Assembly: GCF_000963865.1 (NCBI RefSeq)
Contig: NZ_CP011071.1
Location: 1,244,501 to 1,308,500 of the forward strand
DNA length: 64,000 bases
Reading direction: 5' to 3'
Origin: Flagellimonas lutaonensis
GTDB taxonomy: Bacteria > Bacteroidota > Bacteroidia > Flavobacteriales > Flavobacteriaceae
The notes beneath the pieces are model-generated. The model saw nothing but the letters and a program-made list of their open reading frames with translations, was not told the origin of the DNA and did no database searches. The translations under genes were made by a program, and so were the position numbers. Each line of letters begins with the position of its first letter. Position 1 is the first letter of the stretch. Shown in pieces: positions 18,450-28,100 of the stretch.

Positions 18450-20720
18450 TCAAAACCAAAAGCCTACACTAAAAAAAACATTGCTATCATCTAGTTGGGG
18501 CGACCATGAATAGTAAACCTGTACGGGGCCCAGAAACGACTCAAAGCCATAACCTACGCCGAAGCCCGAAAAATCAGGCTCTGAGAACCATTCACCGGTT
18601 CTAAAAAGATCATCTTCCACATTGGCCACATTGGCGGTAAAGAGTATGTGGTTTTTGGGGGCAATTTCGATGTCGAGGCGTCCATAGGCCTTAACAAAAC
18701 TGTTTCCGGGCAGGCTAAGAAAATCATATCCGAAAAAGGGGATAAAGTTGTTGATGAAATCATTGCCAAAGCCTCCCAAAACAAAGTCAAATGACCCCAC
18801 GCTCGAAGTGCCCAGTTTAAACCCGCCTTCTGTCTCAAGATTGAAATATGTGTTGGGCAATAACTTGAACGCCGTACCCATACGGGCCTTCGCTATTGAA
18901 AATTCTTTGAAGTTATCGTTAAAGTCAGAAGAAAAAAGATACACATGAAAGTCTCCATCGAATAAAAGGCCCTCCGTGGGAAAGTACTTATCGTCATAAG
19001 TATCCAATGCCAATTTGCCAAAAGCACTGAAATAATTGCTATCCTCAAAAAAAGTACGGTCTCCAGAGCTTGGCGTAAAACTCGCTTCTGCCATTTGAGC
19101 ATTTTCAGTCAAGGTTCTTGTGCTGTACCGCAGCAATTTGTGCTCAGCCCCAATCCTAAACGCAAACTCTTCACGTAATACCGTTTGTAGGTACAGCTGA
19201 TTGGTGAAATCGGCCACATCAAGCAATATCTGGCCTATGTTGGGATTGTCGACAACATCAAAATTGGAGCTTATGAGTCCGTAATCAATTTCTTGGTCAA
19301 AATCGGTGAAACTGGAGTTTATACCAAAGCTCCAATACGCTCCTTTGTCTACGTAATATTCCAAATTGTACCTTATGTGGTCTCCTAAAATAAAATCAAA
19401 AGAGGCCACATCGTCTTGAAAAAAGAGGCCCTTTCGGGTAAGGTTGATCAAAGCGGCACTTTTATATAGGTCGTCATAATGCGCGCCCATTTTGATGAAC
19501 ATTTTGGTAGGGTCGTCTTTAAGCTTCAGAATGAGGTCGGTACCAAGGCCGTTGTATGCCAACTCGTACCGCAGTGCCTTGAAATTGCCCGTAGCGGCCA
19601 GATTGTTGATTCCCTGTTGGAGTTTTTCGAACGAAATTTTTTCGCCCAGATCTACCCGCAGCTTACCCTTTACATAGCCCCTGGAGTAGCGGGTATCTCC
19701 TTTTATCATAAGCCGGTTGATGATCAGGCTATCAGACACTTCGCCCTTAAAATTCTTTGCATCCATTGTCGCTTGCTCCCGTGCCACTTTGACAAGTTCA
19801 TCAAATCGTGCCTTGGCAGCCTTCTCGCCAATTTCCATTATTTCTGCAGCATAATCAAAGTCAATTACCGAAAAATCACCGATCTCCGGTTTTATGTAGA
19901 TGTCTGTCTTTTCCCGTTTTTCAACCATATCCCTTACCGTGCGGTAGTTGTTTATCTGCAGAAGAATTCCCGTGGCCGATGATAGCGACTCCCGTTTTAC
20001 AAGGCCATGCTGTACATCGACCCCTATAATGATGTTGGCACCCATTTCTTTCACCTCATCAATAGGGTAATTATTCACCACCCCACCGTCTATCAGTATG
20101 TCTCCATCGATCTCTGAAGGCTCGAACAGTGATGGAAAAGTACCGCTTGCTGTTATGGCCTCTGGCAGAAAACCGGAGTCTAGTACCACTTCTTCGCCGG
20201 TTTCTACATTTGTGGCTATGCATACAAAGGGTATTGGAAGTTGGTTGAAGTCACGTATGTCTTTAACGTGGTACAACAAGCGAACCAACTCGCCGTAGAT
20301 GCGCTGCCCCCCGGAAATACCCTGCGGAAAAGAAATTTTGAACCCATTAAACGGAAGACTTAGGGCATACCTTTCTGAATCGTCCTTTTCATAAAAGGTC
20401 TTGGCCCCCCTGGGCACATCGTCTTGGATCAACTCATTAAAATCAGTGGCCCTGAATATTGAATCCAGTTCGGTGGCCGAGTACCCCGCAGCATACAAAG
20501 CCCCAACTATGGCCCCCATACTGGTTCCGCCAATATAATCAACCTTTACCCCCGCCTCTTCAATTACCTTCAGGGCCCCTATATGGGCAAGCCCCTTGGC
20601 GCCGCCCCCGCTCAATACCACGCCTACTTTCGGGCTTTCTTGTGAAAAACAGCTATGTGCTACCAGTGCCAGTGCCAAAAACGAGGCCTGTCTGATCTTA
20701 GTGTTAATGAAATGATTCAT
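18450..20720 (-). CDS. Patatin-like phospholipase fused to a BamA-type barrel
   Basis: A 756-residue two-part protein. After a signal peptide (ALALVAHSCFSQ) the patatin domain has the oxyanion loop GGGAKGLAHIG, nucleophile S67 in GTSMG and the catalytic Asp in DGGVVNNYP. A POTRA-like segment (RLMIKGDTRYSRGYVKGKL) follows at about residues 320-400, then a C-terminal 16-strand surface-antigen barrel ending VFFSVGFWF. Such RssA/PlpD-type proteins are outer-membrane lipases; PlpD-like enzymes act as phospholipase A1. The start overlaps uvrC by 17 bases, so it is expressed from the uvrC transcript. Confidence 0.9.
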   Translation of the reverse strand: MNHFINTKIRQASFLALALVAHSCFSQESPKVGVVLSGGGAKGLAHIGALKVIEEAGVKVDYIGGTSMGAIVGALYAAGYSATELDSIFRATDFNELIQDDVPRGAKTFYEKDDSERYALSLPFNGFKISFPQGISGGQRIYGELVRLLYHVKDIRDFNQLPIPFVCIATNVETGEEVVLDSGFLPEAITASGTFPSLFEPSEIDGDILIDGGVVNNYPIDEVKEMGANIIIGVDVQHGLVKRESLSSATGILLQINNYRTVRDMVEKREKTDIYIKPEIGDFSVIDFDYAAEIMEIGEKAAKARFDELVKVAREQATMDAKNFKGEVSDSLIINRLMIKGDTRYSRGYVKGKLRVDLGEKISFEKLQQGINNLAATGNFKALRYELAYNGLGTDLILKLKDDPTKMFIKMGAHYDDLYKSAALINLTRKGLFFQDDVASFDFILGDHIRYNLEYYVDKGAYWSFGINSSFTDFDQEIDYGLISSNFDVVDNPNIGQILLDVADFTNQLYLQTVLREEFAFRIGAEHKLLRYSTRTLTENAQMAEASFTPSSGDRTFFEDSNYFSAFGKLALDTYDDKYFPTEGLLFDGDFHVYLFSSDFNDNFKEFSIAKARMGTAFKLLPNTYFNLETEGGFKLGTSSVGSFDFVLGGFGNDFINNFIPFFGYDFLSLPGNSFVKAYGRLDIEIAPKNHILFTANVANVEDDLFRTGEWFSEPDFSGFGVGYGFESFLGPVQVYYSWSPQLDDSNVFFSVGFWF

Positions 20721-22491
20721 AAATTTTTTTTGCCTTGGCCATACCGACGCTTTTGGCCAAATGGTCGATACTTGCCTCTTTGATCCGTTTTACCGATTTA
20801 AATTCTTTCAACAACTGTTGCGCCGTTTTCTCTCCAATGCCCTCAATACTCTCAAGCTCAGAATCAATGGCCTTTTTGCTTCTCTTGTTTCTATGAAAGG
20901 TGATGCCAAAACGGTGGGCTTCGTTTCGAAGCTGTTGTATGATTTTTAAAGTTTCCGACTTTTTGTCGAGGTACAGGGGTATGGGGTCATCAGGAAAATA
21001 GATTTCCTCTAACCGCTTTGCAATGCCTATAATGGCGATCTTACCCCTTAAGCCCAAGCGCTCAAGGCTCTTGAGTGCCGACGAAAGCTGACCTTTGCCC
21101 CCATCGATCACTATCAGTTGGGGCAAGGGTTCATTCTCATTCAGCATTCTCTTGTAGCGCCGGTGCACCACTTCTTCCATCGATGCAAAATCGTTGGGCC
21201 CTGAAACGGTCTTAATGTTGAAGTGGCGATATTCTTTTTTGGAAGGCTTTCCATTTCTGAAGACCACGCAGGCGGCCACCGGGTCGCTGCCTTGTATATT
21301 CGAGTTGTCGAAACATTCAATATGCCTTGGCTCTTCTGAAAGTCTGAGGTCGGCCTTCATCTGTGCCATTATACGTTTGGCATGCCTGTCGGGGTCAGTG
21401 ATCTTTATTTGCTTGAAACGCTCTTGACGGTAGAATTTTGCATTTCTGGTCGAAAGATCTACCAATTTTCGCTTATCTCCAAGTTTTGGCACCGTGACCC
21501 TCAGCCCTTCTTCCACTGGTACGGCAAATGGCAAATAGAGTTCTTTTGAGTCTGAACCAAACCGCTGACGAATCTCAATGATGCCCAGTTGCAAGAGTTC
21601 TTCATCGGTCTCATCCAATTTTTTCTTTATCTCCATTGTGTGTGAACGCACCACCAGCCCATGTGAAATCTGTAAGAAGTTGATATAGGCATGGGTCTCA
21701 TCTGAAACGATTGAAAAGACATCCACATCGCTAATCTTCGGATTGACGATCAATGATTTTGCCTGGTAATTTTCCAAAACCTCAATTTTTTCCTTTATCC
21801 GCTGGGCCTTTTCGTATTTCATCTCAGCGGCCAACATTTTCATCTGTTTTTTAAGGTTGGAAAGGGATGATGAAAAATTGCCCTTTATAATGGCCCTGAT
21901 GTCGTCTATCTGGCCTTCATATTCTTCGGCGGTCTGCAGCCCCTCACATGGCCCTTTGCAGTTGCCCAAATGGTACTCCAGGCATACCTTATACTTGCCC
22001 GCCGCTATTTTTTCCTCAGACAGGTCGTAATTACAGGTACGAAGGGGGTATATGCTGCGGATGAGGTCGAGTATGGTCTTGATGGTCTTTACACTGGTGT
22101 ACGGGCCAAAATATTCAGAACCGTCCTTGATGAGTCTTCGGGTCATGAACACCCTGGGAAACCGTTCGTCCTTGATACAGATCCAAGGGTAAGATTTATC
22201 GTCCCTCAACAACACATTGTAGCGTGGTTGGTGCTTTTTTATGAGGTTGTTCTCCAATAATAAGGCATCTGACTCTGTCGGCACCACCACATGTTTAATG
22301 GTCTTTATTTTCTTGACCATCACCCGTGTTTTGCCGTACTCCTGTTTTCGCGTAAAGTATGAAGAGACCCTTTTTTTAAGGTTTTTGGCCTTGCCCGCAT
22401 AGAGCATTTTGCCGTCTGCATCAAAAAACTGGTAGACCCCCGGGTTATCGGGCAACGAACTCAATTGTACTTCTATCGACAGGGTTGACAT
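20704..22491 (-). CDS. uvrC: Excinuclease ABC subunit C
   Basis: A 595-residue UvrC. The N-terminal GIY-YIG nuclease has PGVYQFFDADG and LYAGKAKNLKKRV. A UVR motif (residues about 205-240, MLAAEMKYEKAQRIKEKIE) binds UvrB. The C-terminal RNase H-like nuclease has CFDNSNIQGSDPVAACVVF and IVIDGGKGQL with catalytic Asp residues, and HhH repeats close the protein (LESIEGIGEKTAQQLL). It makes the dual incisions of nucleotide excision repair. First gene of the uvrC-patatin pair; the 255 bases upstream contain no gene until the plus-strand small peptide. Confidence 0.97.
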   Translation of the reverse strand: MSTLSIEVQLSSLPDNPGVYQFFDADGKMLYAGKAKNLKKRVSSYFTRKQEYGKTRVMVKKIKTIKHVVVPTESDALLLENNLIKKHQPRYNVLLRDDKSYPWICIKDERFPRVFMTRRLIKDGSEYFGPYTSVKTIKTILDLIRSIYPLRTCNYDLSEEKIAAGKYKVCLEYHLGNCKGPCEGLQTAEEYEGQIDDIRAIIKGNFSSSLSNLKKQMKMLAAEMKYEKAQRIKEKIEVLENYQAKSLIVNPKISDVDVFSIVSDETHAYINFLQISHGLVVRSHTMEIKKKLDETDEELLQLGIIEIRQRFGSDSKELYLPFAVPVEEGLRVTVPKLGDKRKLVDLSTRNAKFYRQERFKQIKITDPDRHAKRIMAQMKADLRLSEEPRHIECFDNSNIQGSDPVAACVVFRNGKPSKKEYRHFNIKTVSGPNDFASMEEVVHRRYKRMLNENEPLPQLIVIDGGKGQLSSALKSLERLGLRGKIAIIGIAKRLEEIYFPDDPIPLYLDKKSETLKIIQQLRNEAHRFGITFHRNKRSKKAIDSELESIEGIGEKTAQQLLKEFKSVKRIKEASIDHLAKSVGMAKAKKIYESFH

Positions 22492-22655
22492 GGTATGCTA
22501 GGGCACGCTTTAAAATACAGTATGAAATTACTATGTTTTTCGCAAAGGCCCTCTGAAATGGTGGTTAAAAATCGGTGACAGACCATAGCCGCGGCCTATT
22601 CGCCTTTCTATAAGAAAAATCAGCCTTCATGGGTTGCGCCGCTGTTAAAAAAATA

Positions 22656-22697
22656 ATAAAAAAGTGCATTTCATCGATAAAAAAGTGCATTTCATAG
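22656..22697. repeat. Tandem 21-base direct repeat, candidate operator
   Basis: Two head-to-tail copies of ATAAAAAAGTGCATTTCAT plus two variable bases (22656-22676 and 22677-22697). The first 19 bases are identical in both copies. A period of 21 bases is two helical turns, placing both sites on one face of the DNA. They lie 50 bases upstream of the 28-residue membrane peptide gene. Confidence 0.6.
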
Positions 22698-22746
22698 CGC
22701 TCACTTTATTTTTTTGTTTATTTTTAGACACCTAAACGTTAAATGC

Positions 22747-22833
22747 ATGGAGAATTATCTTATCGTTTTGGGCATGTATCTAATTTTGATGTTGTTCTTC
22801 AAAATTTACGTTGCCGTCTCAACAAAAGAGTAG
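22747..22833 (+). CDS. 28-residue membrane peptide
   Basis: A short frame, MENYLIVLGMYLILMLFFK and then a basic/acidic tail ending STKE. It is one continuous hydrophobic helix of about 20 residues with charged ends, the layout of a bona fide single-pass small membrane protein. It sits 46 bases before the formyl-THF cyclo-ligase gene and downstream of a tandem repeat. I do not recognise a family. It could be a leader for the following gene or an independent small protein; evidence is composition and position only. Confidence 0.5.
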   Translation: MENYLIVLGMYLILMLFFKIYVAVSTKE

Positions 22834-22878
22834 GTAATTATTGCTTGAAACTTCCCCCGGAATCAATCAACATCGCGT

Positions 22879-23460
22879 ATGTTGAAACATGAATTAAGAA
22901 AAGTCTATAAGGAGAAACGATTACATCTTTCTCCTTCTTTTATTTTAGAACATAGCATTGAAATAGCCAACCGACTCCTACAACTACCCATTTGGCATTT
23001 CACCCACTACCATGTCTTTTTGAGCATTGCCGATAAAAAGGAGGTGGATACCCACCCCATAATAACAACCCTACAGGCCAGGGACAAATGTGTTGTGGTC
23101 CCGAAAATCGCTTCGGGTACTGAAATGGAACATTACCTTTTGACCGACAGTACAAAGCTGGTGTTGAACAGTTGGCAGATTCCCGAGCCTGTGGACGGTA
23201 TCAAAATAGAAGCGTCAAAAATCGACGTCATCTTCATGCCCCTTTTAGCCTTTGACCTAATGGGAAACCGCGTCGGGTATGGCAAGGGTTATTACGATAC
23301 GTTCTTGAAAAAGTGTCGGCAAGATTCGATTAAAATCGGAGTGTCTTTCTTTGGAGCCGAGGAAGTGATCAGCGATGTCGGCCCGCACGATGTTCCTTTG
23401 GATTATTGTGTTACTCCGACCAAAATCTATTCATTCCCTTCTTCCGATCTTTCTTCTTGA
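22879..23460 (+). CDS. 5-formyltetrahydrofolate cyclo-ligase
   Basis: A 193-residue enzyme of normal family length. The N-terminal basic ATP-binding part (LRKVYKEKRLHLS) and the C-terminal signature MPLLAFDLMGNRVGYGKGYYD with its glycine-rich phosphate loop identify it. It converts 5-formyl-THF to 5,10-methenyl-THF using ATP, returning folate to the active pool. Its last 34 bases overlap the convergent lspA gene. Upstream lies the 28-residue peptide, possibly co-transcribed. Confidence 0.93.
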   Translation: MLKHELRKVYKEKRLHLSPSFILEHSIEIANRLLQLPIWHFTHYHVFLSIADKKEVDTHPIITTLQARDKCVVVPKIASGTEMEHYLLTDSTKLVLNSWQIPEPVDGIKIEASKIDVIFMPLLAFDLMGNRVGYGKGYYDTFLKKCRQDSIKIGVSFFGAEEVISDVGPHDVPLDYCVTPTKIYSFPSSDLSS

Positions 23461-24077
23461 CCTTTTTTAGGGAAGGCCTTTTTGTTAAAAATGATGAGCA
23501 AGGCCACTCCAATGCTTATGGCTGAATCGGCGATATTGAAAACCGGTTCAAAAAAGCTAAAGTTATTACCTCCCACAAAGGGTACCCAGTCGGGCCAAAC
23601 GGCATCCTGTATGATGGGAAAATAAAGCATATCGACCACCTTGCCATGAAACAGTTTGCCATATGGTTCATCAGCAAAAAGGGTCGCCACTTGGTTATAA
23701 CTGTCGTTAAAGATTACCCCATAGAAAACCGAATCGATAATGTTGCCCAAGGCGCCGGCGAAAATCAAGGAAACGGCTACAATTAAAACACGGGCAGATT
23801 TCTTTTTGATGATATCATACAACCAATAGCCAATACCGACAATGGCAAAAAGCCGAAAAATGGTCAAGATCAATTTACCAGTTGATTCAGATATGGGCAG
23901 AAAATCGTTCAGTTTGGTCCCCCAGGCCGCCCCTGAATTCTCGATAAATAAAATCTTGAACCAACGGAAAACCTCAACGGATTCTTGATACTCAAAATGC
24001 GTTTTGATATAGATTTTGCTAATCTGGTCGATCAGCAATACAACTATGATCAGTAAGAGTGATTTTTTTAGGTCCAT
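23427..24077 (-). CDS. lspA: Lipoprotein signal peptidase (signal peptidase II)
   Basis: A 216-residue inner-membrane aspartyl protease with four helices, longer than the usual 160-170 residues because of a periplasmic insertion typical of Bacteroidota. Conserved motifs: DQISKIYIK in helix 1, ENSGAAWG, GALGNIIDSVFYG with one catalytic Asp, and FNIADSAISIG with the second. It removes signal peptides from prolipoproteins, of which this window encodes several. It lies 30 bases after the adhesin-like gene and has its own -7 element (TATTTTTG) at 24094-24101. It converges on the cyclo-ligase gene with a 34-base overlap. Confidence 0.96.
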   Translation of the reverse strand: MDLKKSLLLIIVVLLIDQISKIYIKTHFEYQESVEVFRWFKILFIENSGAAWGTKLNDFLPISESTGKLILTIFRLFAIVGIGYWLYDIIKKKSARVLIVAVSLIFAGALGNIIDSVFYGVIFNDSYNQVATLFADEPYGKLFHGKVVDMLYFPIIQDAVWPDWVPFVGGNNFSFFEPVFNIADSAISIGVALLIIFNKKAFPKKGQEERSEEGNE

Positions 24078-24093
24078 TTGTAAAAATGAGTTG

Positions 24094-24101
24094 CAAAAAT
24101 A
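24094..24101 (-). promoter_or_regulatory. -7 promoter element for lspA
   Basis: Minus-strand TATTTTTG, a match to TAnnTTTG, lies 17 bases upstream of the lspA start codon, in the 30-base gap after the preceding gene. No convincing -33 TTG is seen. Confidence 0.4.
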
Positions 24102-24107
24102 CTGATA

Positions 24108-24776
24108 TTATTCAGTTTTTTTGAGATGGATGTCGCCCTCTACCGACCGCAGGTCATAAACTGAATTACCTGACGGAATCGAACTCCCACTTACCCTTCC
24201 GTAAGCTGATGTAGCCAGTATATCACCTTTGTCGGTAAAAAGATAAATGGTTCCCCTTTGGGTTTTTACCTGCACGTTTTCGCCAATGTTGCGCAGTTCG
24301 CAAACACCATCGGCCAAATCAACTTTGAGGTTTTTATAGTTGCCGGTGGCATTGACATGGCTGCTGGTGCCATAAAGACGAATATCATGGTATTCGGGCA
24401 ATGTTATGTGAAGCCGTATCGAAACGACCTTGTGGGCACTCAATTTGTCGTTCGGAAAGATGAAATTGGGCTGAAAACCTGTGTTCACCAGAATGGTTTG
24501 GCCTTCTTGCTCGATATTGACCACCAAATCTTTTTTGTATTCGCCATCGATAATGGCCTCGACCGACAGTTCATCGCCCGAAGCCGTAGTCAAATCTACT
24601 TGGTAGCAATTATTCGAATCAATTTGGATGTAGTCATTGTTGGCGTTGACGTAGGTCTTTTTCACCACCTTTTGCGCAGCAACGGTAATACTGGCCAAAA
24701 AGCCCAGTAGACCCATAACAAAATACCCGCAACGTCTCAAAGGCACTGGCCTACTTTTGCATGTTCTTTGCCTCAA
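24108..24776 (-). CDS. Secreted DUF4097/adhesin-like beta-helix protein
   Basis: A 222-residue protein with a signal segment (GYFVMGLLGFLASITVAAQ). The mature part is a regular run of short beta strands (VNATGNYKNLKVDLADG, VQVKTQRGTIYLFTDKGD), the pattern of DUF4097/DUF2807 right-handed beta-solenoids, whose role is unknown. The longest start overlaps the DksA-like gene by 26 bases; a start at position 24716, just before the hydrophobic core, would avoid the overlap but shorten the basic n-region. Part of the ileS-dksA-lspA run. Confidence 0.75.
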   Translation of the reverse strand: MRQRTCKSRPVPLRRCGYFVMGLLGFLASITVAAQKVVKKTYVNANNDYIQIDSNNCYQVDLTTASGDELSVEAIIDGEYKKDLVVNIEQEGQTILVNTGFQPNFIFPNDKLSAHKVVSIRLHITLPEYHDIRLYGTSSHVNATGNYKNLKVDLADGVCELRNIGENVQVKTQRGTIYLFTDKGDILATSAYGRVSGSSIPSGNSVYDLRSVEGDIHLKKTE

Positions 24777-25134
24777 TGCTCAAAGTGGCATGGGGTACCA
24801 GCTTCAACCGTTCTTTGTTGATCAATTTGCCCGTTACCCGACAAATGCCATAGGTTTTGTTCTCAATTCGCAACAAAGCATTTTTAAGGTCGCGGATAAA
24901 TTTCTCTTGACGGATGGCCAATTGGGTGTTGGCCTCTTTGCTCATGGTCTCAGAACCCTCTTCAAACGCTTTGAACGTTGGCGAAGTGTCGTCTGTACCA
25001 TTGTTGCCATCGTTCATGTAAGAACTTCTCAAAAGCTCAAGGTGCTTTTGGGCCTTTTCTATTTTCTCTTCAATCAGCTTTCTGAACTCCTCAAGCTCTT
25101 TGTCTGAATACCGGACTTTAGTATCGTTTGACAT
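24751..25134 (-). CDS. TraR/DksA-family protein lacking most zinc ligands
   Basis: A 127-residue DksA-type protein. The N-terminal half is a helical hairpin coiled coil (ELEEFRKLIEEKIEKAQKHL, then ALLRIENKTYG), and the C-terminal half is the globular domain around GICRVTGKLINKERLKLVP. In classical members the C-terminus holds four Cys in CxxC pairs; here one Cys remains (GICRV). DksA-like proteins enter the RNA polymerase secondary channel and tune transcription with ppGpp. It lies 3 bases after ileS, and ileS-dksA-lspA is a common flavobacterial order. Confidence 0.88.
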   Translation of the reverse strand: MSNDTKVRYSDKELEEFRKLIEEKIEKAQKHLELLRSSYMNDGNNGTDDTSPTFKAFEEGSETMSKEANTQLAIRQEKFIRDLKNALLRIENKTYGICRVTGKLINKERLKLVPHATLSIEAKNMQK

Positions 25135-25137
25135 CTT

Positions 25138-28100
25138 TCAATGTTTTTTAATTAATAATCTAGTGTTCACTCCATCAAAGGCCAAGGCCGTTCCTCCTTC
25201 CAGTTCCTCTTCAAAATCAAGCGCTGCGGTCAGGGTCTCTGATTTAATATACTCTTTATTGCTTTCAACTGCCTCTTCGATCAAGCCATCTTTTTGGATC
25301 TTGATGTCAATTCTATCGGTCACTTCAAAACCTGAGTCTTTTCGCAGGTTTTGAATGCGGTTCACAAGTTCTCTGGCGATACCCTCTTTTTTAAGGTCAT
25401 CGTTAATGGTAACATCAAGTGCCACGGTAAAGGTGCCATTACTGGCCACCAACCAACCCTCGATGTCTTGAGAACTGATTTCTACATCTGACAACTGTAA
25501 TTTAATGCTTTTATTTTCCAAATCAAGCGATATTTCGCCTTCCTGTTCAATTTTTTGGATGTCTTCTTGCCCCATTTGTGAAACAGCGGCAGCAATTGCC
25601 TTCATCTCTTTCCCGTATCGGGGGCCCAAAACCTTGAAATTTGGCTTGATCTGTTTGACCAAAATGCCCGAAGCATCATCGAGCAGCTCGATCTCCTTGA
25701 CGTTTACCTCGGACTTGATCAAATCGGATACCGCTTCGATCTCTTCCCTTTGGGAAGCATCCAGCACGGGAATCATGACCTTTTGCAATGGCTGTCGCAC
25801 CTTGATCTTTTCTTTCTGGCGTATGGAAAGCACCAATGAGGTAATTTTTTGTGCCGCCTGCATCTTGCCCTCCAACTTTTTGTTCACCATGGTTTCATCA
25901 TGGTCGGGGAAGTCAGCAAGGTGCACGCTCTCAAGCCCTTCCAATTGGGTCACCGCTTCCAAGTCTTTGTACAGTCTGTCCATATAAAAGGGTGCCAAAG
26001 GGGCCGAAAGTTTGGCAACCGTACACAGGCAGGTATAGAGCGTTTGATAGGCCGAGATTTTGTCCTTCTGGTAATCCCCTTTCCAAAAACGTCTTCTGCT
26101 TAGGCGAACATACCAGTTGCTGAGGTTTTCCTGCACAAAATCTGAAATGGCGCGTGCCGCTTTGGTTGGCTCGTAATCGGCATAGGCCCCATCGACCAGC
26201 TTGATCAGGGTATGTAGTTCAGAAAGAATCCATTGGTCAAGCTCTGAACGCTCATCTAGGGCCATCTCTTCTTCACTGTACGAAAAGCCATCGATATTGG
26301 CATACAGCGCAAAAAAGGCATAGGTGTTGTAAAGGGTGCCAAAAAACTTTCGTTTGACCTCGACAACGCCCTCGATGTCAAATTTTAGGTTGTCCCACGG
26401 GTTGGCATTCGCTATCATGTACCATCGGGTGGCATCGGCCCCATGGGCCTTCATCGTCTCAAAGGGATCAATGGCATTGCCCAAACGCTTCGACATTTTT
26501 TTGCCCTCTTTATCGAGTACCAAGCCATTTGACACCACATTTTTATAGGCCACTGAGTCAAATACCATGGTGGCTATGGCATGCAGTGTATAGAACCATC
26601 CCCGTGTCTGATCGACCCCTTCGGCAATGAAGTTCGCCGGAAAAGCAACCCGGTCATCAATCAACTGTTTGTTCTCAAAAGGATAGTGCCATTGGGCATA
26701 GGGCATCGAACCGCTATCGAACCATACATCGATAAGGTCTGCTTCGCGTTTCATGGGCTTGCCCGAGGGCGACACCAAAACTATTTTATCAACCACATTT
26801 TTGTGAAGGTCGATTTTGTCATAATTGGCCTCGCTCATGTCACCCACAACAAAGTCGTCGAAGATATCTTTCTCCATAAAACCTGCCTCGACGGCTTTGC
26901 CCATTTCTGATTTGAGTTCTTCAACCGAGCCGATTATTTTTTCCTCTTGCCCGTCGTCTGTACGCCAAATGGGCAAGGGTATGCCCCAGTAACGAGATCG
27001 AGACAGGTTCCAGTCGTTGGCATTGGCCAACCAGTTGCCAAAGCGGCCTTCACCTGTCGATTTTGGTTTCCAATTGATCTCTTGGTTCAATTCGTACATG
27101 CGATCCCGTACATCGGTGACCTTGATGAACCAAGAATCAAGTGGATAATATAAGATGGGTTTGTCTGTACGCCAACAGTTCGGGTAGCTGTGCAGATATT
27201 TTTCAACCTTGAACGCCTTGTTCTCCGTTTTTAGTTTGATGGCCAATTCAACATCGACTGATTTTTCGGGTGCCTGGCCCTCTTCGTAATATTCGTTTTT
27301 AACGTATTTGCCGCCAAACTCTCGCATTTCTGGTCGAAACCTGCCCTGTAAATCGACCAGGGGGACGGGATTGTTATTCTCATCGAGCACCAACATGGGC
27401 GGCACCTCGGGCTTCGCCTGTTTGGCCACCATGGCATCGTCGGCACCAAAGGTTGGGGCCGTATGCACGATACCTGTACCGTCTTCGGTGGTAACAAAAT
27501 CGCCAGCAATTACCCTAAATGCATTCTCTGGGTTTTGGTAAGGCTGTACATAATCGATAAGCTGTTCGTACCGTATGCCTACCAAATCTGTGCCCTTGGC
27601 CTCGGCAATGACCTGATAAGGAATTTTTTTGTCGCCCGGCTTGTATTGGCTGAAATCTTCGGCTGATTCGGCCTCAAAGAATTTGCCTGAAAACTGTTTG
27701 CCCACCAGCGCCTTGGCCACCACTACATTGATGGGTTCAAAGGTATATTGGTTAAAAGTCTTTACGAGCACGTAGTCAATTTTCGGGCCGACCGTCAAAG
27801 CGGTATTCGAGGGAAGCGTCCATGGTGTGGTCGTCCATGCCAAAAAATAGATGTTTCCCCCAACGTCTTTCAAAAAATCAGGAAGGGTTTCTTTTTTGGC
27901 CTTGAACTGGGCCGTTACCGTTGTGTCGGTCACATCTTGGTAGGTGCCCGGTTGGTTCAGCTCGTGCGAGCTAAGGCCCGTGCCCGCTTTGGGCGAATAA
28001 GGCTGTATGGTATAGCCCTTGTAAATGAGCCCCTTGTCATAAATCTGCTTGAGCAGCCACCAGACCGACTCCATGTATTTGGACTTGTAGGTGATGTAAG

